The translations under genes were made by a program, and so were the position numbers. Below, in pieces: positions 15,087-16,490 of a stretch of DNA of 16,490 bases (its first letter is position 1; each line of letters begins with the position of its first letter). Source of the DNA: Clostridiales bacterium. GTDB lineage: Bacteria > Bacillota > Clostridia > Christensenellales > Aristaeellaceae. The notes under the pieces were generated by a model that saw only the letters and a program-made list of their open reading frames with translations, was not told the origin of the DNA and made no database searches. Location: assembly GCA_012512355.1 (NCBI GenBank), contig JAAZEI010000230.1, positions 1 to 16,490 of the forward strand, given 5' to 3'.

Positions 15087-15102
15087 AGAAAGCGAGGACC
15101 CT

Positions 15103-16071
15103 ATGCCTTTGCCCCCGATTCTGATGTACCCCAGTTACCGTCATGGCAAAGCGACCCCTTGGGGTGGCGCACGTCTTCGGGAACTCTACCATAAAGACAT
15201 CCCGGATGTAAAAACAGGCGAAAGCATGGAGGTCAGCATCATTCCGGGGCTCAGCAGCAGTGACGCAGAAGGCACCGGATTAAGCCGATTGATTCAGCGC
15301 TATGGGAAAGCTTTATTGGGCACAGAAATAAAGGGCGATTTCCCTCTGCTGCTTAAACTGATTGATGCGAAGGAAAACTTGAGCGTTCAAGTACACCCCA
15401 ATGACATCTATGCCCAGAAGAATGAAAACAAACTTGGCAAAACCGAAGCCTGGGTTATACTTGATGCCAGGTCTGACTCAAAACTTGTATATGGTATCAA
15501 AGATGGTGTCACTGCAAGCATGCTCGGTGAGGCGGCGCAATCAGGTCGCGCTCTGGAGGATATGCTTAATTATGTCAATGTGAGCAAAGGCGATGTATTC
15601 TATATCCCTGCGGGTACCGTTCATGCAATCGGCGAAGGCATTGTGCTATACGAAATACAGCAATCCAGTGATATCACCTATCGCTTTTATGATTGGGACA
15701 GAAGAGATGAATATGGCAACAAGCGTCCCCTGCATACCAGACAAGCTCTTGATGTAGTAAATCTTGGAAAACCACCCGAGCGCTTTATCCCCTATCCTTT
15801 ACCAATGAGAGGCAGGGGCCAACTGGAAATGCTGCTGGATACGCCTTACTTCAGCATCATGCGCTATCAAAATTGCCAGGGGGCTGTATTGCCTGCAGAC
15901 CGCAGACGCTTTAGCATACTGACGGCTCTGACATCGGCCCGGCTGCATTATGCTGCAGACCGAACTCTTGACCTGGAAACCGGGCAAACTGTGCTTCTGC
16001 CTGCAAACGGCGAAGATATCTTCATAGATGGGGATGAGCTCCTCTACAGCTGCCCCGCCGTGAATTCATAA
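15103..16071 (+). CDS. manA: Mannose-6-phosphate isomerase, class I
   Basis: Zinc enzyme that interconverts mannose 6-phosphate and fructose 6-phosphate. Type I motifs: KLIDAKENLSVQVHPND (85-101) with ligands Gln96 and His98, GKTEAWVIL (112-120) with Glu115, and YIPAGTVHAIGEG (167-179) with His174, followed by IQQSSDITYRFYDWDR (185-200), which carries the active-site Arg. At 322 aa it has the short Bacillus form (about 315) rather than the E. coli form of about 390. I chose ATG at 15103, with GAGG upstream and PILMYPS immediately after; a possible ATG at 15037 lies within the DUF1667 gene and adds no family sequence. It is the last gene of the operon, before a strong terminator. Confidence 0.95.
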   Translation: MPLPPILMYPSYRHGKATPWGGARLRELYHKDIPDVKTGESMEVSIIPGLSSSDAEGTGLSRLIQRYGKALLGTEIKGDFPLLLKLIDAKENLSVQVHPNDIYAQKNENKLGKTEAWVILDARSDSKLVYGIKDGVTASMLGEAAQSGRALEDMLNYVNVSKGDVFYIPAGTVHAIGEGIVLYEIQQSSDITYRFYDWDRRDEYGNKRPLHTRQALDVVNLGKPPERFIPYPLPMRGRGQLEMLLDTPYFSIMRYQNCQGAVLPADRRRFSILTALTSARLHYAADRTLDLETGQTVLLPANGEDIFIDGDELLYSCPAVNS

Positions 16072-16093
16072 GTCTGAGCATCACAAAAAGATA

Positions 16094-16123
16094 TTAAAAA
16101 AGAGCCAGATGGCTCTTTTTTAA
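16094..16123. terminator. Bidirectional intrinsic terminator between manA and metQ
   Basis: A perfect 13-bp stem (TTAAAAAAGAGCC / GGCTCTTTTTTAA) with an AGAT loop, giving a GC-rich core and a T-run on both strands. It can end transcription of both convergent units. Confidence 0.9.
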
Positions 16124-16138
16124 TGACCTGTCTTTTAA

Positions 16139-16490
16139 TTAGTCAAGCACTTCAAAAGTGGGGATGACGCCGCCTGCGAAGTCTTCATAACCAAGAATAA
16201 AATCTTTCACCTTTTGAGTATAAAGAACGCTCTTGAGAGCTTCCACAAAGTCAGAATCCGCGTCTGCGGTCTTAACGACAACATAGTTGGTATAGGTAAT
16301 GCCGATTTCACCGTCTGCAGGCTCAAGGAAAAGAGCATCCTCAGCAGGGCTCAGGCCGGCACCGATGGCAAAGTTGCCGTTGATAACAGCAAAAGCTACA
16401 TCACCCAGAACAGAAGGTATCAATTCTGCATTGAGTTCCTGAATTTTCAGATTCTTGGGATTCTCAATAATATCGAGCACCGTCAGTGTA
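16139..16490 (-). CDS. metQ: MetQ/NlpA-type methionine ABC transporter substrate-binding lipoprotein, C-terminal part
   Basis: Visible are the last 116 residues; the N-terminus with the signal and lipobox lies beyond the window. Family signatures are IIENPKNLKIQEL, the DVAFAVINGNFAIGAGL segment, a TNYVVVKT strand, the helix with ALKSVLYTQKVKDFI, and the ending GGVIPTFEVL. The protein would be tethered outside the membrane and deliver methionine to MetN/MetI, whose genes are expected further right. Any upstream SAM-responsive or T-box leader would also lie outside the window. The reading frame stays open to the window edge. Confidence 0.92.
   Translation of the reverse strand, partial: TLTVLDIIENPKNLKIQELNAELIPSVLGDVAFAVINGNFAIGAGLSPAEDALFLEPADGEIGITYTNYVVVKTADADSDFVEALKSVLYTQKVKDFILGYEDFAGGVIPTFEVLD

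Noticed and set aside
15037..15102. Earlier in-frame ATG for manA inside the DUF1667 gene
   Set aside because: The extra residues show no ManA similarity, and a GAGG site favours the ATG at 15103.

Overview
This window looks like chromosomal DNA from a Gram-positive anaerobe of the Firmicutes, most likely a clostridial lineage. The reasons are strong AGGAGG-type ribosome sites, sigma-A-type promoters, the secD-secF-recJ-relA gene order known from Bacillus and relatives, a Bacillus-type short ManA, a PepV-type dipeptidase and a DUF1667 protein. The species cannot be named. Genes are tightly packed, no gene-free gap exceeds 300 bases, and there are no insertion sequences, phage genes or CRISPR arrays.

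Layout: (1) 1-7081, minus strand. A promoter overlapped by a perfect 9-bp inverted repeat drives a small signal-peptide protein (104 aa), then secD and a shortened secF, ending at an intrinsic terminator. recJ and relA (the latter cut by the window edge) follow as a second unit with its own promoter. (2) 7142-8193, plus strand: a tRNA-Leu(CAG) and a sirtuin deacylase, each with a promoter. (3) 8224-9834, minus strand: a YhcH/YjgK/YiaL-family sugar protein and a D-2-hydroxyacid dehydrogenase, behind a consensus promoter with an inverted repeat in it. (4) 9901-16123, plus strand: a probable seven-gene operon of an unknown membrane protein, an RsuA-type pseudouridine synthase, an RsmC-type methyltransferase, a PatB/MalY C-S lyase, a PepV-like M20 dipeptidase, an orphan DUF1667 cysteine-motif protein and mannose-6-phosphate isomerase. 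Junctions overlap or are at most 16 nt apart, and the unit ends at a bidirectional terminator. (5) 16139-16490, minus strand: the C-terminal part of a MetQ-type methionine-binding lipoprotein.

The most notable locus is the head of region 1. The short exported protein just upstream of secDF has the layout of known secretion-monitor arrest peptides (SecM, MifM, VemP): a signal peptide, no recognisable domain and an aromatic-rich C-terminus. It also carries a terminator-like hairpin plus U-run inside its reading frame. The SecD and SecF it precedes are themselves unusual. By hand alignment both lack the conserved transmembrane Asp and Asn linked to proton-driven SecDF function, and SecF lacks its large extracytoplasmic domain. 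These ideas rest on sequence reading alone.
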